64,000 bases of DNA from Saccharospirillum mangrovi (lineage in GTDB: Bacteria; Pseudomonadota; Gammaproteobacteria; Pseudomonadales; Natronospirillaceae), in assembly GCF_003367315.1 (NCBI RefSeq), contig NZ_CP031415.1, positions 1,486,001 through 1,550,000 on the forward strand, read 5' to 3'. Every line of letters starts with the position of its first letter. Positions within the stretch are counted from its first letter, which is position 1. This document shows, in pieces, positions 54,063 to 62,561 of the stretch. The position numbers were made by a program, and so were the translations under genes. Below the pieces are notes generated by a model, which did not search any database, was not told where the DNA came from, and saw only the letters and a program-made list of their open reading frames with translations.

Positions 54063-55856
54063 TCAGTAGAGAAACGCAGCACCGATGTTGCTGCCGGAGC
54101 GATCGTTTTGGTCGCCTTGAATGCCGGTCGACAAACTGCCTTCTGACCAACTTCCCACAACCAATCGTTCACCGTCGTCGCTCAAATCGACACTGGGTTG
54201 CGTGCTGTAACCGAAGCCGCCGTCACCCGAACGGTTGTTGCTCGATTTAACATAAGCCTGCTCAACCCACAGCGTGTTGTTGCGTCGGTACAGATACACC
54301 GCGCCGGCGCCAGCAACGCTGTTATCGCTTTGGTTATCGCTTGAACGATGAACGCCAACCGCGGAACTCGATTCTTCTTTGGCAACAACGGCCAACCAAT
54401 CGCCATCGCCGCTGAGCCTGACGCCGATACCAAAATGGTCATTGTTATCGGCATTCCCCGCTTTAATAAAAGCGTGTTCGCTCCAGGTGGTGCCGGTGCG
54501 AGTGAACAGGTATGCCGCGCCAGACGCGTACCGATTTTTGCTGGCGCCCGATTGCGGCTGCTGATGAACGCCCAGCATATTTGTCGGTTCATCTTCTGCG
54601 CCAACCGCCAGCACATCGCCATCGTTATTCAGGCTGACACTGGCGCCAAACAGCGAATACTCCAAAGCATTGCTGGCTTTGATGTAAGCCTCTTCTGCCC
54701 AGTTGTTGCCAGTGTAGCGATACACATAGGCAGCCCCCGAATCCCAACGGTTGCCGGTATCGCCCACCGCAGGAAAGGTGCTGCTGACCGTCGAGGCGCT
54801 GTTGTCTTCCCGGATGGCACCGACCACCAAGCGTTGGCCGTCGCCACTTAAACTCACGCTGAAACCAAACCACGCATCATGAGCATTGCTGGCTTTGATG
54901 TAGGCGTCTTCAACCCACTGGCTGCCGCTGTAGCGGTAGAGATAAACGGCGCCGGAATCGTCCAGTCCGCTGATCTCGCCTGTGCCGGGGAAAGTGGCGC
55001 TGATTCCGCGAGCATCATTACTTTCAGAATAAGCGCCAACCGCCAGCAGATTTCCATCGGCGCTTAACCCGATGGAACGACCAAAGTAGGTGGAGTCGGC
55101 AACATTCGTGGCTTTGATATAGGCCTGCTCTGACCAGCTTGTGCCACTGCGGCTGAAGACGTAGACGGCACCGGAATGACTCGCGCCACCCGTACTGAGC
55201 CCGGATTGAGAGACGTGAATACCCGTGGCATCGCTGCCATCAAGGCGAGACCCGACCGCCAGACGGTTGCCGCTGGTGCTGAATTCAAGGCTTGATGCCG
55301 GGGCGGCTAAATTGATTTTGTCTTGCTGCTGCCATTGCCCCGGCGTGGTTTCGATGAAGATGTAGAGATCGTCACCACCGGCAATGGCGAGAGTTTTGCC
55401 ATCGCCACTGAGCGCCACGGCTTGTCCGAATTCGTAATCAGAAGACACCAGAGCATCGGGTTTGAAATAACCAATACCGCCCGCGAGATTACCGGAAACA
55501 GACGTTGCCCGACTGTCACTGCAATCGGAGCCATCGCACTGTTGCAAAATATACTGAGCACGGATGCGAGCGTGCAGTGGCACGTTCAACGTGAAGGTTT
55601 CAGTACCGACAGGAATGTCTCCACTGACGTCGCTGAAACCGGACTGACCATCCGGATTCTCCAGAATGCGATAGTGGGTAACCGAATTTCCCGCCGGCCA
55701 GTCAAAGCGGAATTGACCGATGGACTGAACGCTCAGTGTCGGACCCGACGGTTGGGTGGAACCTGCGCCATCGTCACAACCAAACAGCCAGAAAAGGCTG
55801 AACATAAAACACAGGGAGTAACGCAGAAAACGGACGGGCGATGTTAATAATTTCAA
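54063..55856 (-). CDS. FG-GAP beta-propeller lipoprotein
   Basis: 597 residues. TTG 55856 (AGAGG 5 bases upstream) gives KLLTSPVRFLRYSLCFMFSL then lipobox LFGC, so a lipoprotein is likely. Residues about 40-110 form a fibronectin/Ig-like domain (FRFDWPAGNSVTHYRI). About seven integrin-like FG-GAP repeats follow (for example YEFGQAVALSGDG, YFGRSIGLSADG, WFGFSVSLSGDG, LFGASVSLNNDG, HFGIGVRLSGDG, GFGYS...VDLSDDG), each near 60-70 residues and rich in YLYRYSG strands. Adhesion or surface binding is inferred from the fold. It ends near a converging gene. Confidence 0.82.
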   Translation of the reverse strand: MKLLTSPVRFLRYSLCFMFSLFWLFGCDDGAGSTQPSGPTLSVQSIGQFRFDWPAGNSVTHYRILENPDGQSGFSDVSGDIPVGTETFTLNVPLHARIRAQYILQQCDGSDCSDSRATSVSGNLAGGIGYFKPDALVSSDYEFGQAVALSGDGKTLAIAGGDDLYIFIETTPGQWQQQDKINLAAPASSLEFSTSGNRLAVGSRLDGSDATGIHVSQSGLSTGGASHSGAVYVFSRSGTSWSEQAYIKATNVADSTYFGRSIGLSADGNLLAVGAYSESNDARGISATFPGTGEISGLDDSGAVYLYRYSGSQWVEDAYIKASNAHDAWFGFSVSLSGDGQRLVVGAIREDNSASTVSSTFPAVGDTGNRWDSGAAYVYRYTGNNWAEEAYIKASNALEYSLFGASVSLNNDGDVLAVGAEDEPTNMLGVHQQPQSGASKNRYASGAAYLFTRTGTTWSEHAFIKAGNADNNDHFGIGVRLSGDGDWLAVVAKEESSSAVGVHRSSDNQSDNSVAGAGAVYLYRRNNTLWVEQAYVKSSNNRSGDGGFGYSTQPSVDLSDDGERLVVGSWSEGSLSTGIQGDQNDRSGSNIGAAFLY

Positions 55857-56146
55857 GCAAACCTCTGTTGATCTATGACGACTCACACGAACCAGCCAGA
55901 GCGGCATGACGGCATCAAACAGGTATCGAGTTTAACCAAGGCCGAAAGAAATTTGGCGCAGGAAATATGGATCAGTGGAAGAAAAAAGGAAGGATGGGTG
56001 TCACAAAAAATAGACGTTTTTGCGATTGGGTTTGGAGGGTGGATCCAATTTGTTGGTTTAATTTTTTACTAAGCTAGATAGTGGTTAATGACGGTATTGG
56101 TTCATTGGGAATTATGCTGATGAATCGTCGGAGAACATAAATGCAT
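55857..56146. other. AT-rich junction before the integrase remnant
   Basis: About 290 bases with no convincing gene. A short frame (55875-56072) has no match I know. This is where the base composition changes to that of the island. Confidence 0.5.
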
Positions 56147-56713
56147 ACCGCTCAGCAAAGCCCAGTTTGATGCCATCTATGCCATTGCTCCGGACTGGAT
56201 GCAGGTCGCAATGGATCTGGCTCTGATCTCACTGCAGCGCCGTGGTGACTTGGTGCGTGCCAGGTATGATCACATTGAAGGTAACATCTGGCAGGTGATT
56301 CAGTCGAAGACCGAAAAGCACGGCCATCGAGCATTTTTGAATATCACGATGGGAGAGGGGTTACAGGAGGTGATTCAGCGGTCCAGATCAATTGCACCGG
56401 TCTGTCCGTTTATTTTGCGTCGTGTTCCAGAGCGGAAGAAGGCGGAAGCTCTTGATCATTGTGCGCAAGTCACTCCAGATAATCTCAGCAAGACCTTTGC
56501 TGGTCTTCGTAATTCACTTCCAGAGTTCGCGCGATGAAGAAAGAAGAGCGGCCAGGGTTTCACGCCATTCGTGCACTCGGTGGACACTTGTATCTATTGG
56601 CGGGGTTTGAAGACGAATATGTTAATCAACTCTATGGACATACTACGCAAGAAATGTCTGATGAGTATACCGATCAACATTTAGAATGGACCGAGGTGAA
56701 TGCTGACCTCTAA
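56147..56713 (+). pseudogene. Remnant of a phage-type tyrosine integrase
   Basis: The C-terminal catalytic domain is split over two frames. The first fragment (56147-56537) reads LSKAQFDAIYAIAPDWMQ, then LALISLQRRGDLVRARYDHI (Arg box) and KTEKHGHRAFLNIT. The second (56534-56713) reads GFHAIRALGGHLYL (His-x-x-Arg), LYGHTTQEMSDEY with the catalytic Tyr, and ends WTEVNADL. Losing one base near 56530 explains the break: EFAR and MKKEERPGFHAIRAL would otherwise be continuous. The N-terminal arm and core-binding domains are missing. Without repair it cannot be active. Confidence 0.88.
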
Positions 56714-56766
56714 TCATTAAGTATTGATGCTAATTTCAAGGCAGGAGATGAAGATTCTCTAGATGC

Positions 56767-57474
56767 TCACTTAAAATTCTCAGCAACGATCTTCTGGTAC
56801 TGAATGATGTCACTATCTTCGGGTAAACCACCCATCCGTAGCCAAAATAGCATTTCTTCCAGCAGAGACATGGCTTCAGCTGACAACATCAATCCAGTTG
56901 GATAATACGCAGATTGAGCAACACCCATTGGTTGTAGTTGATCTAGCCTTAGGATCGATTCAGGTGTGCTCGACCCCGGGATCATGTCCCAGTGAAACTG
57001 AGGGTAGGTACAGTGTTGAACTCGCTGAATGAACTCTTCCTTAAAACCAAGCCGTTTGTCTGTTGGGTTGGCTCCGTAAAATGGTGCGACCAGCATTGTC
57101 GGTGCTGTAGAGTAATTTGGTTTGCCGCGCGTTAGTGTCTTTTCTACTAATGGACTTTTTTGGCTGAATACAATACATGGTCGTTTTTTTGCGCGGTGTG
57201 CGGCCCATACTTCATCATCGTGCACTGGCATACCGGCAACAGGAAGTCGGTCTCGCTTTAATCGTTCGCCTATTTTTAGTGGTGCGACCTCTACTACTGC
57301 ATGTCTGTGCTCAGTCGGTTGAGATCGGCCAACCGGCGTAAATGTATAAGGTGCCTGATCAAAATGATTTATGAAGGTGTAGACTAGCGCTCCACGGCAA
57401 GCATGGGGTGAATCTTGCTCTACCCACCAGTCACCAGCTGAAATCGTTTGAAGGCAAAACTCAGGGTAGCTCAC
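56767..57474 (-). CDS. Putative PemK/MazF-like toxin in a Panacea operon
   Basis: 235 residues from GTG 57474, with AGGAGG 4 bases upstream; longer frames with ATG at 57507 or 57546 overlap the antitoxin gene more. Residues 95-104 read AKKRPCIVFS and 172-181 ESILRLDQLQ, an order and spacing resembling PemK/MazF barrels (R-P-V-V-V-S ... S-x-L-x-x-D-Q). TMLVAPFYG (126-134) lies between. The rest is not familiar. The gene starts 14 bases inside the Panacea gene, so the two are coupled. Growth inhibition through RNA cleavage is inference. Confidence 0.6.
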   Translation of the reverse strand: MSYPEFCLQTISAGDWWVEQDSPHACRGALVYTFINHFDQAPYTFTPVGRSQPTEHRHAVVEVAPLKIGERLKRDRLPVAGMPVHDDEVWAAHRAKKRPCIVFSQKSPLVEKTLTRGKPNYSTAPTMLVAPFYGANPTDKRLGFKEEFIQRVQHCTYPQFHWDMIPGSSTPESILRLDQLQPMGVAQSAYYPTGLMLSAEAMSLLEEMLFWLRMGGLPEDSDIIQYQKIVAENFK

Positions 57475-58249
57475 CGTCCCTCCTAGTATCTGATTTCCAT
57501 ATCTCATCGGAGAACTTCGCCTCCAATGTTTTATCGGTAAATTCATCTCCTGCTAGGCTGTCCAGCCATCGCATTCCCTCGTCAAACACTTCGTCGTATT
57601 TCGCTTCAATGATTGGGGGAACTAGTTTAGGTTCAAAGCTCTTGTGGGCACGCTTTTCTCTTAAAGCCGCTATTGATGCATGAGCCTTTGCATTTTTCTT
57701 GGAATTCTTTTTTTCTAATTCCTTATTAGGTTTTTGCTGCACAGGGGGGAAATAGCTCTCCGCTGCATAGCTAAAATCAAGTAGCTCTTTAGGTGCAGCA
57801 TTCAGCATCGGCTCGGTCAAATAAACGGAATGCAATAGGCTATCTGTGTCTTTTGTATGGTTGTGAATGTCGTTCTTTAAGCGGAGCTTAATTGCACCGG
57901 GAATGTCGTTTGATACAGTTCGCAGCCTATCATCATCTGATATGCTCCATCGGTGAAATTCACCCGTTCCATAATCACTGTCTCCAGTATATTTCCGCGC
58001 CATAATTGCTTGCATGGCTGGTTCGATGCGGGAGTGAACTTCTTGTGACCAGGGGCCGAAGTTATAGAACTGCCAGTCTATTCCCGTGTAAGTTTCACCG
58101 CCATTTCTGCGTGCGTAGTAGTAGTCGGCCAAGTAAACATACTTAAGCAAATGTATAGGGCCAAGACTACGATCAGTGAAGTCGTCTTCTTCGCCAGCAA
58201 CGAGAATGCTGTACTGGATCAGTAGGTCAATGCGGGTAACGTTAGGCAT
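57461..58249 (-). CDS. Panacea (SocA/DUF4065) domain antitoxin
   Basis: 262 residues. The N-terminal half carries the Panacea core (LLKYVYLADYYYARRNG near 34-50, FYNFGPWSQEV near 61-71). The middle (about 165-200) is a Lys-rich linker (KELEKKNSKKNAKAHAS), and the C-terminal 60 residues may hold the toxin-specific part. Panacea proteins are known as antitoxins (PanA) paired with many unrelated toxins (PanT). ATG 58249. The antitoxin comes first and the toxin second. Confidence 0.8.
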   Translation of the reverse strand: MPNVTRIDLLIQYSILVAGEEDDFTDRSLGPIHLLKYVYLADYYYARRNGGETYTGIDWQFYNFGPWSQEVHSRIEPAMQAIMARKYTGDSDYGTGEFHRWSISDDDRLRTVSNDIPGAIKLRLKNDIHNHTKDTDSLLHSVYLTEPMLNAAPKELLDFSYAAESYFPPVQQKPNKELEKKNSKKNAKAHASIAALREKRAHKSFEPKLVPPIIEAKYDEVFDEGMRWLDSLAGDEFTDKTLEAKFSDEIWKSDTRRDGELP

Positions 58250-58633
58250 TGTTTAAAGCTCGATTTGCCTGATTCGCTATGTTTAGTAGAACAACATCTC
58301 TACAGCATTAGCGATAGCTGTAAGACAAGTGCGCAGTCACACTAGTGTTTTTATCGGTCAACGTACAATAGCCTTTAGTCATAGTCGGCTGTAGTAGTGA
58401 CCTATGGACATGAGATCTTCTGAGAACAAAAAGGTCAAATCACCGTTCTAGCATGTTGCCTATACGGACGGGTCGCGAAGTGTAATGCCCTGAAAGTTTA
58501 TGTCAAAGGCCAACTTAAATTATTCCGACTCCAGCATCTGGACTATGAGAAGCTTCGAATAAAGACTTGCAGTAGAAGCTGTCAGAAGGCATTGGAATGA
58601 CTGTATATCGTCAAAATTTTGCAGTACCCCAGA
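58250..58633. other. AT-rich upstream region of the Panacea operon
   Basis: About 380 bases without a convincing gene. It includes the inverted repeat at 58301-58322. The ORF that crosses the tRNA (58520-58720) is judged spurious. Confidence 0.6.
58301..58322. repeat. Inverted repeat upstream of the Panacea antitoxin
   Basis: TACAGC (58301-58306) and GCTGTA (58317-58322), 10 bases apart. It lies 52-73 bases before the antitoxin start, a suitable place for an autoregulatory operator. Confidence 0.5.
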
Positions 58634-58669
58634 CACAAAAAAACCAAGCACCGCTAAGCGCTTGGTTTT
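58634..58669 (-). terminator. Terminator of the tRNA-Val transcript
   Basis: On the minus strand, AAACCAAGC / GCTTGGTTT stem followed by a long T-run, 12 bases past the tRNA 3' end. Confidence 0.8.
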
Positions 58670-58680
58670 AATGAAGAATT

Positions 58681-58757
<77 letters not shown>

Positions 58758-58970
58758 TCAGGTCGGGGCGTATATTACCTAGAAATTTCCCTCACGCAAC
58801 CCCCAGTCCTGAAAAATTTAACGGATTCAAACAGTTACCCGTCTTTTCCGGTGGCGGCAGCGTCGTTCTGGCGGGGCTGGTTTGTGTCGGTGGTTTGGTC
58901 GGCTGTGGTCGGTTTGATCCAGGTCAGTCATTGGCTTGAGGCGCCGTCTTAGACTGTGCCCAGGTTGTGA

Positions 58971-61076
58971 ATGGGGTGGCTGAACATGGATGGGCAAACG
59001 CTATGGGCGCTGGGCTTGGCCGGGCCGGTGGCGCTGGCTGTTTTGGTCTATTGGGGTTGGCGGCGGCAGCGTCGGCGTATTGCCCGGTTGCGGGCTACGT
59101 TGGCGTCGTCTCCGGATTTTGTGTTCGAGCTGGATGGAGACGGCCGCTTTTGCGATGTGCACAGCCCGGTGCCGGAGGTGCTGTATCGGCCTCGGGCGGC
59201 TTACCTCGGGGCTACGCCTGAAACTGTGTTACCGGAGGATGCGGCGCTGGTGGTGCGGCGGCTGTTGGAGTCTGAGCCGGGTTGGGAATCGCAACGCAGT
59301 GATCAATTGTCGTTGCCGGTGGACGGCCATTGGCGTTGGTTTGAAGTGACCGCCAGTTTCAGCGCACACCCTCGGCCCGGACGCTGGCTGTTGTGGATGC
59401 ACGACATCACCGACCAGAAAGAGGCGCTGGCCGACCACCAGATTTCTGCCTTGGCGCTGCAAACCCAGGATGCGGTGCTGATCACTGACCGGGACCAACG
59501 CATTCTCCGCGTGAACGCGGCCTTTACTGACATCACTGGTTACCGCGAAGACGAAGTGATCGGGCGCAAACCCTCGCTGCTCAGTTCTGGTATTCACGAT
59601 GCCGACTTTTACCGCCAACTGTGGCAAACCATTGAACGCGACGGTTATTGGTCCGGCGAAATCTGCAATCGGCGCAAGAACGGCGAGCTGTTTACCGAGC
59701 GGACGGTGATCAAGGCGGTGCGCGATGGCAACCGTCGGGTGACGCATTACATCGCCAGCTTCAGCGACATCACCGAGCGCAAGGCGGTTGAGGCCCGGAT
59801 GCAGAAGCTGGCCTATCAGGATCCGTTAACGCTGTTGGCGAACCGGCGATTGTTGATTGAACGGCTTGATGGTGTGCGGGCGCAAAGCCGTCGCACCGGC
59901 CAGTTTGCGGCGCTGTTGTTTGTCGATCTGGACCATTTCAAACAACTCAATGATGCCTTCGGCCATGCGCTGGGCGATGAACTATTAATCCAGGTAGCGC
60001 GGCGCATGAAAGCCTGTTCGCGCACTTCGGACAGTCTGGCGCGGACCGGGGGCGATGAATTCGTTGTGCTGGTGGGTGGCCTGTCGTCCGATCAGGCCAC
60101 GGCCGAACGCGCGGTTCAGGCGTATGGCGACAAGCTGCTGGCAGCGTTGCGCCGACCCTACAATTTGCAGGGGCAGGCCTATCTGCTCAGCGCCAGCATT
60201 GGGGCGACGCTGTTTCGCGGTGACGAGCGCAGCGTCGATACGCTGTTGGTGTCGGCCGATCTGGCGATGTACGCCTCGAAACAATCCGGTCGTGATCAAC
60301 TGTGTTTTTTCGAGCCGGACATGCAGGCGCGGCTGCAACGACGCAATCAGTTGGAGTTGGATTTACGCGAGGCGCTGGAGAACGATCAATTTGAATTGCA
60401 TTACCAGCCGCGTACCAATCTGCATGGGCGAATTCTGGGTTATGAGGCTTTGCTGCGTTGGCGCCATCCGCGCCTGGGCGTTTTGCAGCCGGAACATTTT
60501 CTGGGCATGGCGGAAGCCAATGGTCTGATTATCGACATCGGTCGCTGGGCGTTGCGTCAGGTGTGTGAGCAAAGCCAGCGGTTGGCTGGTGAAACCGCTT
60601 TGCCCATCTCGCTGAACATCAGCACCCGCCAGTGGTTGACCGCCGATTTTGTGGCGCAGGTGGATGCTATTCTGGCGTTGACCGGGGCCGACCCGGCGCT
60701 GCTGGAGTTCGAAGTGACTGAAGCGTTGATCAGCCGTGATCTGGACCGCAGCCGCGAACGCATGGCGCAGTTAAGTGAAATGGGTGTGCGTTTTGTGCTC
60801 GACGATTTTGGTACCGGCTGTTTGTCGCTGCCGTTGTTGCATGCGCTGCCCTTGGACCGGCTGAAAATCGACGCCTCGTTAATTGAAGGGCTGACTGCGC
60901 GCAGCAGTGCTTACACCCTGGTGAAATCGATCATCGCGATGGCGCGGCCGTTGGGATTGCAAGTGTTGGCCGAAGGTGTGGAATCGCCCGAGCAAGTACA
61001 GATTCTCAGCGCGTTGGGCTGTGATCAATGCCAGGGTTATTGCTTCGGCCCGCCCAGGTTACTGAGCCAGAATTGA
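58971..61076 (+). CDS. PAS-GGDEF-EAL cyclic-di-GMP protein
   Basis: 701 residues. One N-terminal helix (about 11-28), a first PAS-like region (about 45-150), a PAS domain (about 160-270, VLITDRDQRILRVNAAFTDI), GGDEF (about 290-440, intact GGDEF in TGGDEFVVL) and EAL (about 460-700, YEALLRW, FEVTEALISRD, DDFGTG, LAEGVES). In the EAL domain the loop reads DDFGTGCLSL, where Cys replaces the more usual Tyr/Phe. Both cyclase and phosphodiesterase core residues appear kept. ATG 58971; ATG 58986 is possible. The 3' end overlaps the next gene by 18 bases. Confidence 0.93.
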   Translation: MGWLNMDGQTLWALGLAGPVALAVLVYWGWRRQRRRIARLRATLASSPDFVFELDGDGRFCDVHSPVPEVLYRPRAAYLGATPETVLPEDAALVVRRLLESEPGWESQRSDQLSLPVDGHWRWFEVTASFSAHPRPGRWLLWMHDITDQKEALADHQISALALQTQDAVLITDRDQRILRVNAAFTDITGYREDEVIGRKPSLLSSGIHDADFYRQLWQTIERDGYWSGEICNRRKNGELFTERTVIKAVRDGNRRVTHYIASFSDITERKAVEARMQKLAYQDPLTLLANRRLLIERLDGVRAQSRRTGQFAALLFVDLDHFKQLNDAFGHALGDELLIQVARRMKACSRTSDSLARTGGDEFVVLVGGLSSDQATAERAVQAYGDKLLAALRRPYNLQGQAYLLSASIGATLFRGDERSVDTLLVSADLAMYASKQSGRDQLCFFEPDMQARLQRRNQLELDLREALENDQFELHYQPRTNLHGRILGYEALLRWRHPRLGVLQPEHFLGMAEANGLIIDIGRWALRQVCEQSQRLAGETALPISLNISTRQWLTADFVAQVDAILALTGADPALLEFEVTEALISRDLDRSRERMAQLSEMGVRFVLDDFGTGCLSLPLLHALPLDRLKIDASLIEGLTARSSAYTLVKSIIAMARPLGLQVLAEGVESPEQVQILSALGCDQCQGYCFGPPRLLSQN

Positions 61077-61790
61077 GCGCAGGCTTTCGGCGATGCCGAT
61101 GGTGACCAACGTCGAGGCCAGCGTGCCGATCAGCACGTATTCGGCAAAGGCGCGTTCCTCCAACTGACGAAAACGCGCAAAGCCCTTGGCGGCGATGATC
61201 AAGGCGATGACGTTGTAGTTGGCGCTCGAGACCAGCACCAGATACATCAACCAGCGCTCCAGAATGCCGATGACGCGGCCGGCGTTGTATTCCCGGGCGT
61301 CAACGTTTTCCGCGCTGTCTGGTTCGGCTTGGGGCAGTTTCGGTTCGAGCGAAAAGCGCCGGAACAGACTGCGAATCAGCAAGTTGGCTTCGTTGGCGAC
61401 CAACAGAAAGCCGGTCAACCAGATTAAGGCGCGTGTTGCCGCCTCAGTGCTTAACCCGAGCGACCACAAACCATTAGCCAGTGCGGTCTGCCAGGCCGGA
61501 GCGGGCAGGGCGTCGGCGAGAAACATCAGGCTGATCAGCATGATCAGAGTGGCGGCCAGACGGGCGTCGTTTAACCAGGACGCCGGCAGCAGGCGCTCTG
61601 GTGCGATCAACGCCAATATCAGCAAACCGGCCAGGCTCACACTGGCGACCGACACTCCAAGTGTCAGCAGCCACCACAGCATTTGGCCGACGAGCAGGCT
61701 AACCAGAAAGCGCGCTTCCAGCGGTTTATCGCGAGCGATCAGCGCCAGACGACTGGTCAGCCAGCCGACCAGAAACAGCCACGTCATCAT
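61059..61790 (-). CDS. Multi-pass membrane protein paired with SatD-like gene
   Basis: 243 residues with about six to eight hydrophobic helices. The C-terminal segment (RVIGILERWLMYLVLVSSANYN, LIIAAKGFARFRQLEERAFAEYVLIGT) resembles the end of DUF3307-type membrane proteins, which are found beside SatD proteins. ATG 61790 overlaps the SatD-like stop, so they are translationally coupled. Role unknown. Confidence 0.75.
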   Translation of the reverse strand: MMTWLFLVGWLTSRLALIARDKPLEARFLVSLLVGQMLWWLLTLGVSVASVSLAGLLILALIAPERLLPASWLNDARLAATLIMLISLMFLADALPAPAWQTALANGLWSLGLSTEAATRALIWLTGFLLVANEANLLIRSLFRRFSLEPKLPQAEPDSAENVDAREYNAGRVIGILERWLMYLVLVSSANYNVIALIIAAKGFARFRQLEERAFAEYVLIGTLASTLVTIGIAESLRSILAQ

Positions 61791-62419
61791 GGTCGGCTCC
61801 GCATGCCGTTATTGAGTTGGGTGGTGACGGCGCGCAACAGGCGAATAACGGCGTGCAGCCCGCCACTGTTGATGTTCTTGTACACCGCCTGTTCGCTGAT
61901 GCCGAGTTCGTCGGCGATGCGTTCGACGCGCCAGCCTAGCAACAGCCGGTTGAGAATGTGTAGGCGGTTGGCGTTCCACTTGCTCAGCTGATGGCTGAAC
62001 AAGCCCAGACCGCCTGCGGCCAGCGCCTGTTCGTTGTCGGGCAGGCCGGCGAGGGTGAAGAGTTCGCCGCTGCGTTTGAGCTGGTCGATGCCATCGCGGG
62101 CCTGATAGAAGGCTGGGCCGTCCATGCCCAGCGCTTGTTCCGGGTTCAGGTCGGTGGTGATGTCGCCCAGACTCAGCGCGTAGCGCATCCGTACCGGGTG
62201 CACGGCGGCGGAAATCGACAGGCAATCGGCAAACAAGCGATCGGCGTTGTCGTAGACCACCTGAAATTCATCGCCCAGCGTCAGCGTATAGGGTGAAATC
62301 AGACCGGCGCGGTCCCGGTTCAGATCGTCCAATGCGCCTTTGAGTTGCTCTTGCAACTGTTGGCGCAAACTGGAGCGGCGTGAGGCGACGAGATCGCCGA
62401 TCAGCACCAGAGGCGTCAT
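61787..62419 (-). CDS. SatD-family protein with HTH
   Basis: 210 residues, ATG 62419 with GGAGG upstream. The N-terminal part (LVLIGDLVASRRSSLRQ, near 4-20; TLTLGDEFQVVYDNADRLF, near 46-64; RYALSLGDITTDLNPEQALG, near 79-98) follows the class III nucleotide cyclase order D-hydrophobic-S, GDEF, then R-x-x-x-x-G. The C-terminus has an HTH-like RIADELGISEQAVYKNIN (about 168-186). SatD proteins are named for a Streptococcus operon linked to secretion and acid tolerance; the mechanism is not known. Cyclase activity is inference only. Confidence 0.75.
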   Translation of the reverse strand: MTPLVLIGDLVASRRSSLRQQLQEQLKGALDDLNRDRAGLISPYTLTLGDEFQVVYDNADRLFADCLSISAAVHPVRMRYALSLGDITTDLNPEQALGMDGPAFYQARDGIDQLKRSGELFTLAGLPDNEQALAAGGLGLFSHQLSKWNANRLHILNRLLLGWRVERIADELGISEQAVYKNINSGGLHAVIRLLRAVTTQLNNGMRSRP

Positions 62420-62450
62420 GCCAACCTCCACGGTTGTTTAATGATGATTT

Positions 62451-62484
62451 AAACCATAATGGTTTCTTTGGTTGAATTGCAACC
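62451..62484. promoter_or_regulatory. Palindrome cluster upstream of the SatD operon
   Basis: AAACCAT-a-ATGGTTT (62451-62465), then GGTTG-aattg-CAACC (62470-62484). Four AACCA/TGGTT half-sites fall in 35 bases, beginning 32 bases before the SatD ATG. A likely operator for the SatD HTH. Confidence 0.55.
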
Positions 62485-62523
62485 ATTTCAGTCGACTGCG
62501 TTTCGACTGTGCGGGCTGCGCGT

Positions 62524-62529
62524 TACAAT
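62524..62529 (+). promoter_or_regulatory. -10 box of the TSUP gene
   Basis: TACAAT, 33 bases before the GTG start. The -35 is weak. Confidence 0.35.
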
Positions 62530-62561
62530 GCCGAGCCTTACCGACGTTAAGGAATTGCGCT

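Noticed and set aside
55857-56146. attL copy of the tRNA-Val 3' end
   Set aside because: I could not find a stretch matching the T arm or acceptor of the tRNA-Val here by eye; a computed search would be needed.
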